From: Clostridia bacterium
GTDB taxonomy: Bacteria; Bacillota; Clostridia; Oscillospirales; CAG-272
Direction of reading: 5' to 3'
Assembly (NCBI GenBank): GCA_017463125.1
Contig: JAFTPV010000013.1
Span: forward strand, 1 to 64,000
DNA: 64,000 nucleotides
Of this stretch, positions 25,762 to 34,836 are shown one piece after another. How positions within the stretch are numbered: the stretch's first letter is position 1; each line of letters starts with the position of its first letter. Both the position numbers and the translations under genes were made by a program. The notes beneath the pieces were generated by a model. The model had not been told where the DNA came from. It saw only the letters and a list, made by a program, of their open reading frames with translations, and searched no databases.

Positions 25762-26438
25762 AATTCTTTCTCCTTAAAAATTATATTAAAAATTTGTTTT
25801 GCCGAAGCTGCAAAAAGCCTGCCGCCCGCCCTCGTAAGCTCCTCCTCGGTACGAAAGCCCCAAAGGACAGAGATATTAAGCGAGGCGCCTGCATTTATAC
25901 CCGTCAGAGCGTCAACGTCAGAGTCACCGATATAGGCGCACTCGGACGGGGTGACGCCGAGCTTTTGCATAATGTAAAACGCGCTGTCGGGCTCGGGCTT
26001 TAAGGGCATATCCCCACCGTCGCCAAGTACGGCATCAAATCTGTCACCGAAGAAATGCTCTACCGCAAGAGAGGTTGCCGTTTGCTGTTTATTCGAGAGA
26101 ACCGCAAGCCTTATCCCCCGCGCCTTAAGGGCGTCAAGCAGCTCGTATATCTTGGGATACGGCTCTGTGAGGTAATAGGGGTCGGAGTCATAGTAGGACT
26201 TATACTCCCCAAGGTATGCGTCAGTAAGACTCTCGTCAGATATTCCTCGCGAGGCGAGCGCACGACGGATAAGGTTTCTTGCCCCTGAGCCTACAAAGCT
26301 CTTACACTCATCTAGTGTTATAGGCTCGATATTATGATTTTTTAGCGTTACGTTTACGTAATAGGTTATCGTATCAAGGGTATTAAGAAGCGTGCCGTCA
26401 AGGTCAAATATACAGCATTTAATCATATTTTTATCCAT
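25758..26438 (-). CDS. HAD-superfamily phosphatase, phosphoglycolate phosphatase type
   Basis: A 226-residue HAD hydrolase. Motif I FDLDGTLLNT is near residue 11, motif II LAVLSNK, and motif IV AYIGDSDVD, with an alpha-helical C1 cap between. It resembles Gph or PpaX; the substrate cannot be fixed from sequence. Start choice is uncertain: the ATG at 26438 has no ribosome site, and the ATG at 26426 has only a weak one. It lies 18 bases after the M16 peptidase gene and overlaps the LiaF-like gene. Confidence 0.85.
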   Translation of the reverse strand: MDKNMIKCCIFDLDGTLLNTLDTITYYVNVTLKNHNIEPITLDECKSFVGSGARNLIRRALASRGISDESLTDAYLGEYKSYYDSDPYYLTEPYPKIYELLDALKARGIRLAVLSNKQQTATSLAVEHFFGDRFDAVLGDGGDMPLKPEPDSAFYIMQKLGVTPSECAYIGDSDVDALTGINAGASLNISVLWGFRTEEELTRAGGRLFAASAKQIFNIIFKEKEL

Positions 26439-26456
26439 TTTTGAAAATAATTGTTG

Positions 26457-27746
26457 TCATTTTTCTTCATAAAAGGCTTTTTTATACCAAGCGAGTATAC
26501 CGTCAAGCTCGTCAGTCTTAATGCGCTTTTTACGTCCCTTGAGAGTAAGGGTAAGATTTTCGGGAGCGAATATAGCTATCGCAGCCGAGCGTATCATCTG
26601 CCCGTCAATCCTTCTGTATTTCTCGGTTCTCTCGTCAAGGCTCGCATACCTCTCGTCCATTATATGAGAGTCGTAAGCGAGCGTGAAATTCAGCTCTCGC
26701 GAGTCATCCAGAAGCATTGCGGCGTTATCGACGTAGCCCGCCTTCATACACTCGTCGTCGGAGGGTGTCACTCTCATAAGCTCGAGAAGGATACCAAGGG
26801 CGCACCTTACCGACTCGGCAAGCATATCCGCCCTTACCTCAAAGGAAAAGGCAAAGGTGCCGATATTTTTGTACCGCTCGACGTTGCCCGTAATATCGTA
26901 AAAGAGGCCTCGCCTCTCGCTCATCTCAACAAAGAAGCGTGAGCTGTAACCGCCGAGGAGCATATCGTATATCAGGTCGCACTCACACCCGCCAACCCGT
27001 GACATATCCATATCAAAGGTGAAGCGCGCCATTGTGAAATCAGCGTTTTTTATATGAACGTGCGGCGCTCTTTTTCCGAAATCCAAAGGCACAGGCGCGA
27101 TATTTTCGTGTACCTCACCCGAGTAAAGCTCCCTTTCGCCGAAGGCGTCGGCAAGGGCGTCAAGGTCAGAGTCGTCAAAGCTGCCCGTCACGTAAAGAAA
27201 GAGATTTTCTTTAGTAAACACACGGCGTCTGTAAGCCTCAAGACGCGTCCTCGTTATGCGCGAGGTGCTTCCCGCAGTTCCCGTTATGGACGAAGCAAGG
27301 GTCGTTCCCTTATGGACTATGGCATTCGTGAAGGCGACGAGCGAGGTGTTCTCGTCATTCTCTCTTATCTCCGCCTTTATCCTCTGGCGCTCGGTGTCTA
27401 TCTCCGCTGCGGTAAGGACTATTGGGGAGATTACGTGTGAGAGTATCTCTGCACCGAGCTTAAAATTCTTCCCGGCACCCGAGATATAAAACTGCACCAT
27501 CTCGTTATAGGTAGATGCGTTAAACTCAATACCGTATTTATCGAGTGTCGGATAAAGCGCGCCGTTCATCAGGGCGTTTACGTTCCTTATTGACACGTGC
27601 TCAAGAAAGTGAGTAATGCCCGACTCGTCCTCCCTCTCGTACATACTGCCCGCCTTCAAAAACAGGGAGATGAAGAAGCCGTGTACGGACGGGTTCTCGT
27701 AGCTGTATAGCTCTATTCCGTTTTTCAGGGTACGCTGCTTTTCCAT
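26457..27746 (-). CDS. M16-family zinc peptidase
   Basis: A 429-residue pitrilysin-type peptidase. The inverted zinc motif HFLEH lies near residue 46, and the downstream Glu is in a helix around ETERQRIKAEI. The second domain carries the family GGYSSRFFVEM and RGLFYDI motifs. It is probably cytoplasmic, as no signal peptide is seen. Members act on processed peptides or misfolded fragments; the substrate here is unknown. AAGGAG precedes the ATG. It is the first gene of a leftward four-gene operon. Confidence 0.92.
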   Translation of the reverse strand: MEKQRTLKNGIELYSYENPSVHGFFISLFLKAGSMYEREDESGITHFLEHVSIRNVNALMNGALYPTLDKYGIEFNASTYNEMVQFYISGAGKNFKLGAEILSHVISPIVLTAAEIDTERQRIKAEIRENDENTSLVAFTNAIVHKGTTLASSITGTAGSTSRITRTRLEAYRRRVFTKENLFLYVTGSFDDSDLDALADAFGERELYSGEVHENIAPVPLDFGKRAPHVHIKNADFTMARFTFDMDMSRVGGCECDLIYDMLLGGYSSRFFVEMSERRGLFYDITGNVERYKNIGTFAFSFEVRADMLAESVRCALGILLELMRVTPSDDECMKAGYVDNAAMLLDDSRELNFTLAYDSHIMDERYASLDERTEKYRRIDGQMIRSAAIAIFAPENLTLTLKGRKKRIKTDELDGILAWYKKAFYEEK

Positions 27747-27773
27747 TTTTTCTCTCCTTTTTTATTATATTTC

Positions 27774-27794
27774 GGGACGTCGAGGCGCCGTCCC
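27774..27794. repeat. Short intergenic hairpin
   Basis: GGGACG (27774-27779) pairs with CGTCCC (27789-27794) around a GC-rich loop, followed by CTACAA. It is of a type often dispersed between genes. Confidence 0.4.
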
Positions 27795-27818
27795 CTACAA
27801 TTTTGGAAGGCATTTTAT

Positions 27819-28034
27819 AGAAGGCTTTATTTTTGATGAAGCACGAGGATTTTGCACCGCCAGGCGTAATTATCTACGTCAAGGTGCAAAACTCTGCGGC
27901 GATTCGCGAAAATTAAGGCATACTGGAAGAAGGCTTTATTTTTGATGAAGCACGAGGATTTTTGCGTCGCCGGCGGTAGAAACCTACCGCAAGACCAAAA
28001 AACTCTGAAGTGATTCGCGAAAATTAAGCCTTCT
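27819..28034. repeat. Tandem pair of ~100-bp palindromic repeats
   Basis: Two copies (27819-27919 and 27928-28029) share AGAAGGCTTTATTTTTGATG, GAAGCACGAGGATTTT and GATTCGCGAAAATTAAG, while the middle diverges but keeps a GTA...TAC hairpin. In copy two, AGAAGGCTT (27928-27936) is inverted at 28026-28034, inside the last codons and stop of pcrA. The arms are conserved and the core is variable, as expected of a structured repeat. Confidence 0.65.
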
Positions 28035-30441
28035 TCAGCTTGGCGAAGGTTGCCATCAGCTTCTTCACCTGCCCGTTGTCAAACTTAACCTCATAAAGCA
28101 CGTCACCGCCCATATCGCGTGAGGAAAGTATCTCCCCTTCGCCAAAGACCATGTGGGTGACGCGGGTGCCTATCTCGAATTTCTCGATGCCGTACTCGGA
28201 GGCGCCCGCAGCACGTCTTTGCTTCGGCTGACTTATCTCGGGCGGGCGCTTAAGCTCGGTGTAGCTCTGACGCTCGCTTTGCGGTACTCTTCGCTCGTAG
28301 TACTGATAGGAGGTCGCCCTCGGGGGCGCGGTCTTTGGTCTGTCTATTTCTATAAGATTTTTCGGGACCTCATCTCTGATGAAGGAGGAGAGGCGGCCGA
28401 AGGTTGTCTTACCGTACATCATACGTGACTTTGCGTAGGTGATGAAGAGCTTTTCCTTTGCCCTAGTTATCGCAACGTAAGCAAGACGGCGCTCCTCGCT
28501 CATCTCTTCCTCCTCACCGATATTCTGTCCCGAGGGGAAGATGCCGTCCTCCATTCCCGCGATGAATACTACGGGGAATTCGAGTCCCTTTGCCGCGTGG
28601 ACGGTCATCAGCACGACGGCGTCTGCGTCCTCATCGTATTTATCAACGTCGGTGACGAGGGATATTTCCTCAAGGAAGCCCGAGGTCGTGGGAGTCTCGC
28701 CAAGGGAGGCACATCTTGCCTCATACTCAACGGCGGCGCCGATAAACTCATTTACGTTCTCTATCTTGCTCTCACCCTCAAAGCCCTCAGCAATAAGCAT
28801 CGTGCGATATCCGCTTCTGTCAAACAGCTCGCTTATAAGAGCGGAGGGGAGGGCTGCTGCCGCCTTTATTTCCTCCATCATTCTGTGGAAGGCGAGGAGC
28901 TTCTCGGCGCTTTTTGCAAGGGCGATGTACTCACCTGCTCTGCCAAGCACCTCGTACATCGAGATTCCCTCTGATTCGGCTATCTGCTCGATGGCGTCAA
29001 CGGTTGTCTGCCCTATCTTGCGCTTTGGCTCATTTATTATTCTCTTAAGCCTTAGGTTATCCGAAGGAGAATTGAGGACGGAGAGGTAAGCGAGCATATC
29101 CTTTACCTCTTTTCTGTCATAGAAGCCCATATCCCCGACTACCTTATATGGTATACCGCTTTTTGCAAAGCTGGTCTGAAGGGTTCGTCCGAGTGCGTTT
29201 ACTCTGTAAAGAACGGCATAGTCGGAATACTTACGGTGCTCGGTATAAATACCGCCGGTTATCTTCTCTATTATATATTTACCCTCGGCGTTGTGGTCCT
29301 CTGCCTCCTTAAGCGTTATCATAGCGCCGTCGCCCTTATCGCACCACAGGCTCTTGCCGTGACGGTCCTTATTATTCTTTATAACCGCGTTTGCCGCGTT
29401 AAGAATATTTGCGGTAGAGCGATAGTTCTGCTCAAGCTTTATAACCGTCGCGTCGGGGTAGGTCTTATCAAAATTAAGTATATTCTCTATCGTCGCGCCT
29501 CTGAATTTATATATACTCTGGTCGTCGTCACCGACTACCATAATGTTTCTGTATTTATCGGATAGGAGCTTCGTCAGAACGAACTGCGCGTAGTTTGTGT
29601 CCTGATACTCATCAACGAGAACAAAACGGAACTTTGACTGATAATAATCTCTGACGTCGTCGCTATCAGAAAGAAGCTCGACCGTCTTCATAATTATATC
29701 GTCAAAGTCGAGGGCGTTATTCTGCATCATCTTCTTCTGATACAGCTTATATATAGCGATAACCTCGCGTGAGCGCGGGTCGGAGGTCGTGTCCATATCC
29801 TCGGGAGCCTTCAGCTCGTCCTTTGCCATACTGATAGCGTTTGCCACAGCTCTTGGCGCAAGGCGCTTCTCGTCAATGTCGAGCTCCTTCATACAATGGC
29901 TTATCATTCGCTTTTTGTCATCGGTATCGTATATTGAAAAGCCATCACGGTAGCCCACCCTCTCGCCGTACTTACGGAGTATGCGAAGGCAGACCGAGTG
30001 GAAGGTTCCCGACCATATCGACGAGGAGGCACTCCCATCGTCAAAGGCTCTGTCAAGCCTCTCGCGTATCTCACGCGCCGCCTTGTTGGTAAAGGTTATG
30101 GCAAGGACGCACCAGGGGGGCGTCGGCTCGGTTATAAACTGCGGAAGAATTTCCTCTATCTCGTCGCTCTGCATATTCAAAGCATACTCTAGCGCGCAGC
30201 ACGCCTCGGGCGACAGTCCGTCAGGCACCTCGTCCGAAAAATATGCGTTGCCGTATTTAATAAGGTATGCAATTCTGTTGACAAGAACCGTAGTCTTGCC
30301 GCTGCCGGCACCTGCTAAAACGAGCAGAGGCCCTCCCGCCGTAAAAACAGCTCTGCGCTGCTCGGGGTTCAACCTCTCGCCGTACACCTTGTCAAAAAGG
30401 GCGCGCTTTGCTTTTAGGTATCTTTCGTTAATTTCTTGCAT
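28024..30441 (-). CDS. pcrA: ATP-dependent DNA helicase PcrA/UvrD
   Basis: An 805-residue superfamily-1A 3'-5' helicase for repair and replication-fork maintenance. Walker A is in VLAGAGSGKTTVL near residue 43, motif II is VDEYQDTN, motif III DDDQSIYKFRGA, motif V VHAAKGLEFPVV and motif VI YVAITRAKE. The C-terminal Tudor-like RNA-polymerase-interacting segment begins THMVFGEGEI. No strong ribosome site precedes the ATG. The last three codons overlap a palindromic repeat. Confidence 0.95.
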   Translation of the reverse strand: MQEINERYLKAKRALFDKVYGERLNPEQRRAVFTAGGPLLVLAGAGSGKTTVLVNRIAYLIKYGNAYFSDEVPDGLSPEACCALEYALNMQSDEIEEILPQFITEPTPPWCVLAITFTNKAAREIRERLDRAFDDGSASSSIWSGTFHSVCLRILRKYGERVGYRDGFSIYDTDDKKRMISHCMKELDIDEKRLAPRAVANAISMAKDELKAPEDMDTTSDPRSREVIAIYKLYQKKMMQNNALDFDDIIMKTVELLSDSDDVRDYYQSKFRFVLVDEYQDTNYAQFVLTKLLSDKYRNIMVVGDDDQSIYKFRGATIENILNFDKTYPDATVIKLEQNYRSTANILNAANAVIKNNKDRHGKSLWCDKGDGAMITLKEAEDHNAEGKYIIEKITGGIYTEHRKYSDYAVLYRVNALGRTLQTSFAKSGIPYKVVGDMGFYDRKEVKDMLAYLSVLNSPSDNLRLKRIINEPKRKIGQTTVDAIEQIAESEGISMYEVLGRAGEYIALAKSAEKLLAFHRMMEEIKAAAALPSALISELFDRSGYRTMLIAEGFEGESKIENVNEFIGAAVEYEARCASLGETPTTSGFLEEISLVTDVDKYDEDADAVVLMTVHAAKGLEFPVVFIAGMEDGIFPSGQNIGEEEEMSEERRLAYVAITRAKEKLFITYAKSRMMYGKTTFGRLSSFIRDEVPKNLIEIDRPKTAPPRATSYQYYERRVPQSERQSYTELKRPPEISQPKQRRAAGASEYGIEKFEIGTRVTHMVFGEGEILSSRDMGGDVLYEVKFDNGQVKKLMATFAKLKKA

Positions 30442-30900
30442 TTTTTAACCGTACTTTCGTTATTTTTGCACAAAGGGTGAGATAGGTTCGTAAAAATTAC
30501 GCCGCCGAAGCAAAAGAGTCTTTGTTTTTTGCGCTTTCGTCAGCTAAAGAGTCCGATTTGATAAAAACGGACAAACTAAACTTTCCCGAATTAAAAAGTG
30601 TGATTTTTGGGCAAAAAGAGTAGTTTTCCACACTGTTGTATGTGGAGAATGTGGAAAACTTTTTGTCGAAAAAATCCCGTTTTTGCCAAATTTTCGGTGA
30701 TACTAAAGTTCAAAACCGCATTTTTTCCACATTTTCCCCCGCAGGATTGTTGACGCGAGGGCAAAATTTGCAAAAAGTACACTTTTCCGTTCCAGAGGGT
30801 AAAAGCAGCGCTTTTTCGCCAAAATCGCCTTTTTTCAGCTTTTCTTTTTCTGCCCTCGTTTTTTTAGCAAAACATTTCGTAAAAAAGACGAATAAGAGAA
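30442..30900. other. 459-bp intergenic region between pcrA and ygiQ
   Basis: A/T-rich, with no convincing gene. It holds a hairpin near 30550-30572 and inverted TTTTCCACA-type boxes: AGTTTTCCACA (30622-30632) against TGTGGAAAACT (30650-30660), plus TTTTCCACA at 30723-30731. The boxes resemble DnaA sites; the inverted pair could also act as a terminator. Confidence 0.4.
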
Positions 30901-32982
30901 TTATTTTTTCTTGGATTTCGACTTTTTATTAGCCGATACCGCATTTTTCGGCTTCGATTTTGCCATTACCTCGGCCTCACGGCGTATCCTGCCCGCATCA
31001 TCGCCAAAGAGTCTGTCAAGCTTTTTGCTTCTGCCAAAAGGACGGCCGTCACCTTGCCTGCCCACCTTCTCTGGTGTACCTCTGCCGCCCCTTGCGTGCT
31101 GTGCGCCGGACTTGCGTGCTGTACGCTTATTTTTACCGTTCTTGCTCTCCGAGGTATAGTTATTCTGTCTGCCGCCGCCGAATGCGTGACGGACAAGGCA
31201 CTCGGGAGAGTTGCCTATAAGCTCCTCTCTTCCCGCAAGACGAAGCGCCTCTCTTACGAGATTTGCGTTCTCTGGCTTCGAGTATTGAAGAAGAGCGCGC
31301 TGGAGCTGCTTTTCGTGATAATCGGTGGTGACGTAAACGCGCTTTCCTGTCATTGGGTGTATACCCGTATAGTACATTACCGTCGAGATAGTGCCGGGGG
31401 TTGGATAAAAGTCCTGAACCTGCTCGGGCATATATCCCCATTTTTTAAGCCACAGAGCCATCTCGACAGCATCGTTCATCGTAGTGCCGGGGTGGCTTGA
31501 CATAAGGTACGGGACGAGGTATTGCTCAAGTCCCGCCTCGGAGCAAAGGGCGAAATACTTTTTCTTAAACGCCTCGTAGACCTCTATCTTCGGCTTACCC
31601 ATCATCATAAGGGCATTATTTGAGCAATGCTCAGGCGCGACCTTAAGCTGACCCGAAACATGCCTTGTAACAAGGCGGCGGAAGAAGGAGTCGTCAGAGT
31701 CGTACATAAGGTAATCAAAACGGATACCCGAGCGGATAAACACCTTCTTTATCCCATCGAGCTTCTCTATCTCGGAGAGCATTTTTTCGTATTCCGTATG
31801 GTCTACCACAAGATTCTTACAGGGTGCGGGAGCGAGGCATTTTTTATTCGGGCACACACCGCACTTCTTTTGCTGCTCGCAGGAGGGGTAACGAAAATTC
31901 GCCGTAGGGCCTCCAACGTCGTTGATATAACCCTTGAAATCATCAAGCTTTGTTATCTTGCGAGCCTCCTCGACAACGCTCTCAATGCTCCTCGAGCGCA
32001 CCTCGCGACCTTGGTGGAAGGCTATGGCGCAGAAATTGCATGCGCCGAAGCAGCCTCGGTTATGGGTTATGGAATGCTTTACCTCGGCTATTGCGGGAAC
32101 GCCGCCCTGCGCCTCGTAATCGGGGTGATAATCTCTGGCGTAAGGAAGAGAATACACCTTATCAAGCTCCTCGCGCTCAAGCGGGGGCATAGGCGGATTT
32201 TGCACCAGCATTTTATCGCCGTAATACTCAATTATCGCCTTACCTCTTACCGAGTCGGTATTTTTATACTGTGCGGCAAAGGCCTTTGCGTACGCCTCCT
32301 TATCGGTCTTAAGAGTATCGTAATCTCCAACCTCGACCGAGTCAAAGTGAACTGCCTCGCCGCGCTTACAGAGGTAAACACAGCCACGCACGTCACGTAT
32401 CTTCTTAACCGGCACGCCCTTATCAAGCAGTCTTGCCAGCCGTCTTATAATATTCTCACCCATACCGTAGGTGAGTATATCAGCTCTCGAGTCAACGAGG
32501 ATAGAGCGTCTTACTCTATCGTCCCAATAGTCGTAATGGGCAAAGCGGCGAAGGGACGCCTCAAGTCCGCCGATGATTATCGGAACGTCGCCGTATGCTT
32601 CGCGTATTCTGTTGCAATAAACGATAACGGCACGGTCGGGGCGTGCGCCCATCTTACCGCCCGGAGAATAATAGTCGTAGGTACGGCGTTTTTTAGAAAC
32701 CGTGTAGTGCGCCACCATAGAGTCGATATTACCGCTTGATACGAGGAACCCGAGGCGAGGTCTTCCAAAGCGGCAAAAATCGTCAGCACTCTTATAATCG
32801 GGCTGGGCAAGGACTGCTACTCTGAAGCCCTCGTCCTCAAGCACTCTCGTTATAATAGAAGCGCCGAAGGACGGGTGATCCACGTATGCATCACCCGTCA
32901 CGTAAACGAAGTCTACCTCCGACCAATTTCTTAATCTTACGTCCTCTGACGTCGTCGGCAGAAAAGCTGTCCTGTCTATCAT
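30901..32982 (-). CDS. YgiQ-family radical SAM protein
   Basis: A 693-residue radical SAM enzyme of the YgiQ family, whose reaction is unknown. The family N-terminal domain comes first. The cluster motif CFGACNFC (C-x3-C-x2-C) follows in the middle, within THNRGCFGACNFCAIAFHQG. The C-terminal extension has YFPT/DFYPTPGT motifs and ends in a long Lys/Arg-rich disordered tail of about 100 residues that may bind nucleic acid. It overlaps hisS by ATGA, so it is made with a tRNA synthetase and an RNase. Confidence 0.9.
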   Translation of the reverse strand: MIDRTAFLPTTSEDVRLRNWSEVDFVYVTGDAYVDHPSFGASIITRVLEDEGFRVAVLAQPDYKSADDFCRFGRPRLGFLVSSGNIDSMVAHYTVSKKRRTYDYYSPGGKMGARPDRAVIVYCNRIREAYGDVPIIIGGLEASLRRFAHYDYWDDRVRRSILVDSRADILTYGMGENIIRRLARLLDKGVPVKKIRDVRGCVYLCKRGEAVHFDSVEVGDYDTLKTDKEAYAKAFAAQYKNTDSVRGKAIIEYYGDKMLVQNPPMPPLEREELDKVYSLPYARDYHPDYEAQGGVPAIAEVKHSITHNRGCFGACNFCAIAFHQGREVRSRSIESVVEEARKITKLDDFKGYINDVGGPTANFRYPSCEQQKKCGVCPNKKCLAPAPCKNLVVDHTEYEKMLSEIEKLDGIKKVFIRSGIRFDYLMYDSDDSFFRRLVTRHVSGQLKVAPEHCSNNALMMMGKPKIEVYEAFKKKYFALCSEAGLEQYLVPYLMSSHPGTTMNDAVEMALWLKKWGYMPEQVQDFYPTPGTISTVMYYTGIHPMTGKRVYVTTDYHEKQLQRALLQYSKPENANLVREALRLAGREELIGNSPECLVRHAFGGGRQNNYTSESKNGKNKRTARKSGAQHARGGRGTPEKVGRQGDGRPFGRSKKLDRLFGDDAGRIRREAEVMAKSKPKNAVSANKKSKSKKK

Positions 32983-34220
32983 ATCACAAAGCTGTCAAGG
33001 GCGACCTCACGCTGCTCGCCCGACTGCATATCGCGAAGCTGCGCCACGCCTGCGTCAACCTCGGAGTCGCCGATTATCAGCGTGTATGCAGCGCCAATCT
33101 TGTTCGCGTATTTCATCTGTGCCTTAAGACTTCTGCCAACCACGTCGCACTCGGCAAAGTGACCGAGTGAGCGAAGGCGCTCGGTTATCTCCAGCCCCTT
33201 CACCATAGCGCGCTCACCGAGGGAGGCGATGTAAACTACGGGCTTTTTTGCCTCAACGTTATCAAGTCCCATCTCGCGAAGAGCGAGGATAAGGCGTGTT
33301 ATACCCATACCGAAGCCGATTCCCGAAAGCTCTGGGCCGCCGAGGGAGGAAACGAGGCCGTCGTAGCGTCCTCCGCCGCAGACGGTAGACTGTGCGCCGA
33401 TGCCCTCCGCGATAAACTCAAAGACAGTTCCCGTATAGTAATCAAGACCGCGAACAATGTTCGTGTCTATCTCGTAGTCAATATTCATAGCCGAAAGAGC
33501 CTTGCCGAGAGTATCAAAGTTGGAATTACACTTCTCGCAAAGGTGATCTACGGTTTTTGGCGCACCCGAGGCTATTTTTTTACACTCGGGGCTCTTGCAG
33601 TCAAGAAGGCGAAGAGGATTTTTCTCAAGCCTGGTTTTACAAGTGTCGCAGAGGCATTCCTTATGCGCGGTAAAGTACTCAACGAGCGCCGCGCGGTATG
33701 CGGGACGGCACTCCTTACAGCCTATGGAATTAAGGTGGAGCTTAACGTTAGTAAGACCAAGTCTTTTCAAAACGGAATTTGCAAGAGCTATCGAGGTTGC
33801 GTCCGACGCCGGGCTCTGTGAGCCGAACATCTCCGTTCCGAACTGATAAAACTCGCGGCTTCTGCCCGCCTGAGGCTTCTCGTGACGGAAGCAGGAGATT
33901 ATGTAATAATACTTCAGGGGCATGGGGTCGGAAAACTTACCGTTCTCGATTATCGCTCTGGCAACAGACGCCGTTCCCTCGGGGCGAAGAGAAATAGAGC
34001 GGTTCTCCTCCCTGTCAGCGAAGGTGTACATCTCCTTTTGCACAACGTCGGTGGTGTCACCCACACCGCGCACGAAAAGCTCGGTGTTCTCAAAGGTGGG
34101 TGTGCGTATCTCGCCGAAGCCGTATTTTTCGGCCTCCTCACGCATAATTCCCTCAATATGACGCCAAAGAGGAGTTTCCTCGGGGAGTATATCCATCGTT
34201 CCTTTAATCTTCTGTATCAT
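32979..34220 (-). CDS. hisS: Histidyl-tRNA synthetase
   Basis: A 413-residue class II synthetase that charges tRNA-His. Motif 1 and 2 regions include KGTMDILPEE and FRHEKPQAGRSREFYQFG. The His-specific motifs are GLDYYTGTVFEF and CGGGRYDGLV, and motif 3 is GFGMGITRLILAL. The anticodon-binding domain is C-terminal. It overlaps mrnC upstream and ygiQ downstream by four bases each, so the three are co-translated. Confidence 0.96.
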   Translation of the reverse strand: MIQKIKGTMDILPEETPLWRHIEGIMREEAEKYGFGEIRTPTFENTELFVRGVGDTTDVVQKEMYTFADREENRSISLRPEGTASVARAIIENGKFSDPMPLKYYYIISCFRHEKPQAGRSREFYQFGTEMFGSQSPASDATSIALANSVLKRLGLTNVKLHLNSIGCKECRPAYRAALVEYFTAHKECLCDTCKTRLEKNPLRLLDCKSPECKKIASGAPKTVDHLCEKCNSNFDTLGKALSAMNIDYEIDTNIVRGLDYYTGTVFEFIAEGIGAQSTVCGGGRYDGLVSSLGGPELSGIGFGMGITRLILALREMGLDNVEAKKPVVYIASLGERAMVKGLEITERLRSLGHFAECDVVGRSLKAQMKYANKIGAAYTLIIGDSEVDAGVAQLRDMQSGEQREVALDSFVI

Positions 34221-34636
34221 TTTATATTTTCTGCCTTTCCTGTGTTTTCTTCATTAAAATTATGCGCCAGCTCGAAAAGCTCGGCGAGCCTTTCGGTATC
34301 TCCTATCCATTCGAGCATGCCGACGACCGCCTCAAAGCCCGTTGCCGCCCTGTAATCCTGAATACGCGCATGCTTTGGCTTATTAAGGTGAGAGGAATTT
34401 GCCGCCCGTCTGTAAACGTCCCTCTCATCATCGGATAGTGAAGGCTCTATTCTACGCATCATCTCTGCCTGCGCCTCGCAGGTGACATACCTGAGCGACG
34501 CCTCGTTAAGCTCGCCCGACTTTACTATTCCGCGTCCGACAAGCATACGCCTGACGTAGAGCGAGTGGCGCGCGTCCCCAAGGTATGAAAGAGCCATAAC
34601 ACTTGGCAGAGCGGAGCCGGTTATTTTTTCGTGCAT
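34217..34636 (-). CDS. mrnC: Mini-ribonuclease III
   Basis: A 139-residue RNase III-type catalytic domain without a dsRNA-binding domain, the Mini-III form that matures 23S rRNA ends in Firmicutes. The catalytic helix is LSYLGDARHSLYVR, and the family motif NSSHLNKPKH precedes FEAVVGMLEWIGD, the second acidic block. I start at 34636 (MHEKITG), with GGGAGG six bases upstream; an in-frame ATG at 34675 has none. In many Firmicutes mrnC follows cysS; here it leads hisS and ygiQ. Confidence 0.93.
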   Translation of the reverse strand: MHEKITGSALPSVMALSYLGDARHSLYVRRMLVGRGIVKSGELNEASLRYVTCEAQAEMMRRIEPSLSDDERDVYRRAANSSHLNKPKHARIQDYRAATGFEAVVGMLEWIGDTERLAELFELAHNFNEENTGKAENIK

Positions 34637-34665
34637 AGTGTGCCTCCCTTCTTTATCATCTTTAT

Positions 34666-34694
34666 ATTGTATCATAAAACTTATATAAAATCAA
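34666..34694 (-). promoter_or_regulatory. Promoter of the mrnC-hisS-ygiQ operon
   Basis: Minus strand TTGATT (34694-34689), 17 bp, TACAAT (34671-34666), immediately upstream of the start chosen for mrnC. Confidence 0.65.
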
Positions 34695-34760
34695 TAGATA
34701 TAAAATAATATTTTTCTTTAGGCGCGAAGAATAATTTTTTGTAAAAAATTTTGAAAAGAC

Positions 34761-34790
34761 TTGCAATTATCATCTTTAATATGGTATAAT
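34761..34790 (+). promoter_or_regulatory. Promoter of the yggS-sepF cluster
   Basis: TTGCAA (34761-34766), 18 bp, TATAAT (34785-34790). Confidence 0.65.
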
Positions 34791-34836
34791 AAAGCAAGGC
34801 AGGAGTATCTGCCATTTTTTCAAAGGAAATACAGCC

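Noticed and set aside
30622..30731. Replication origin
   Set aside because: The boxes are imperfect and few, and dnaA, dnaN or other origin-linked genes are absent.
30591..30932. Small open frames on both strands between pcrA and ygiQ
   Set aside because: They are low-complexity, overlap inverted repeats, and lack ribosome sites. The rightward one runs into ygiQ.
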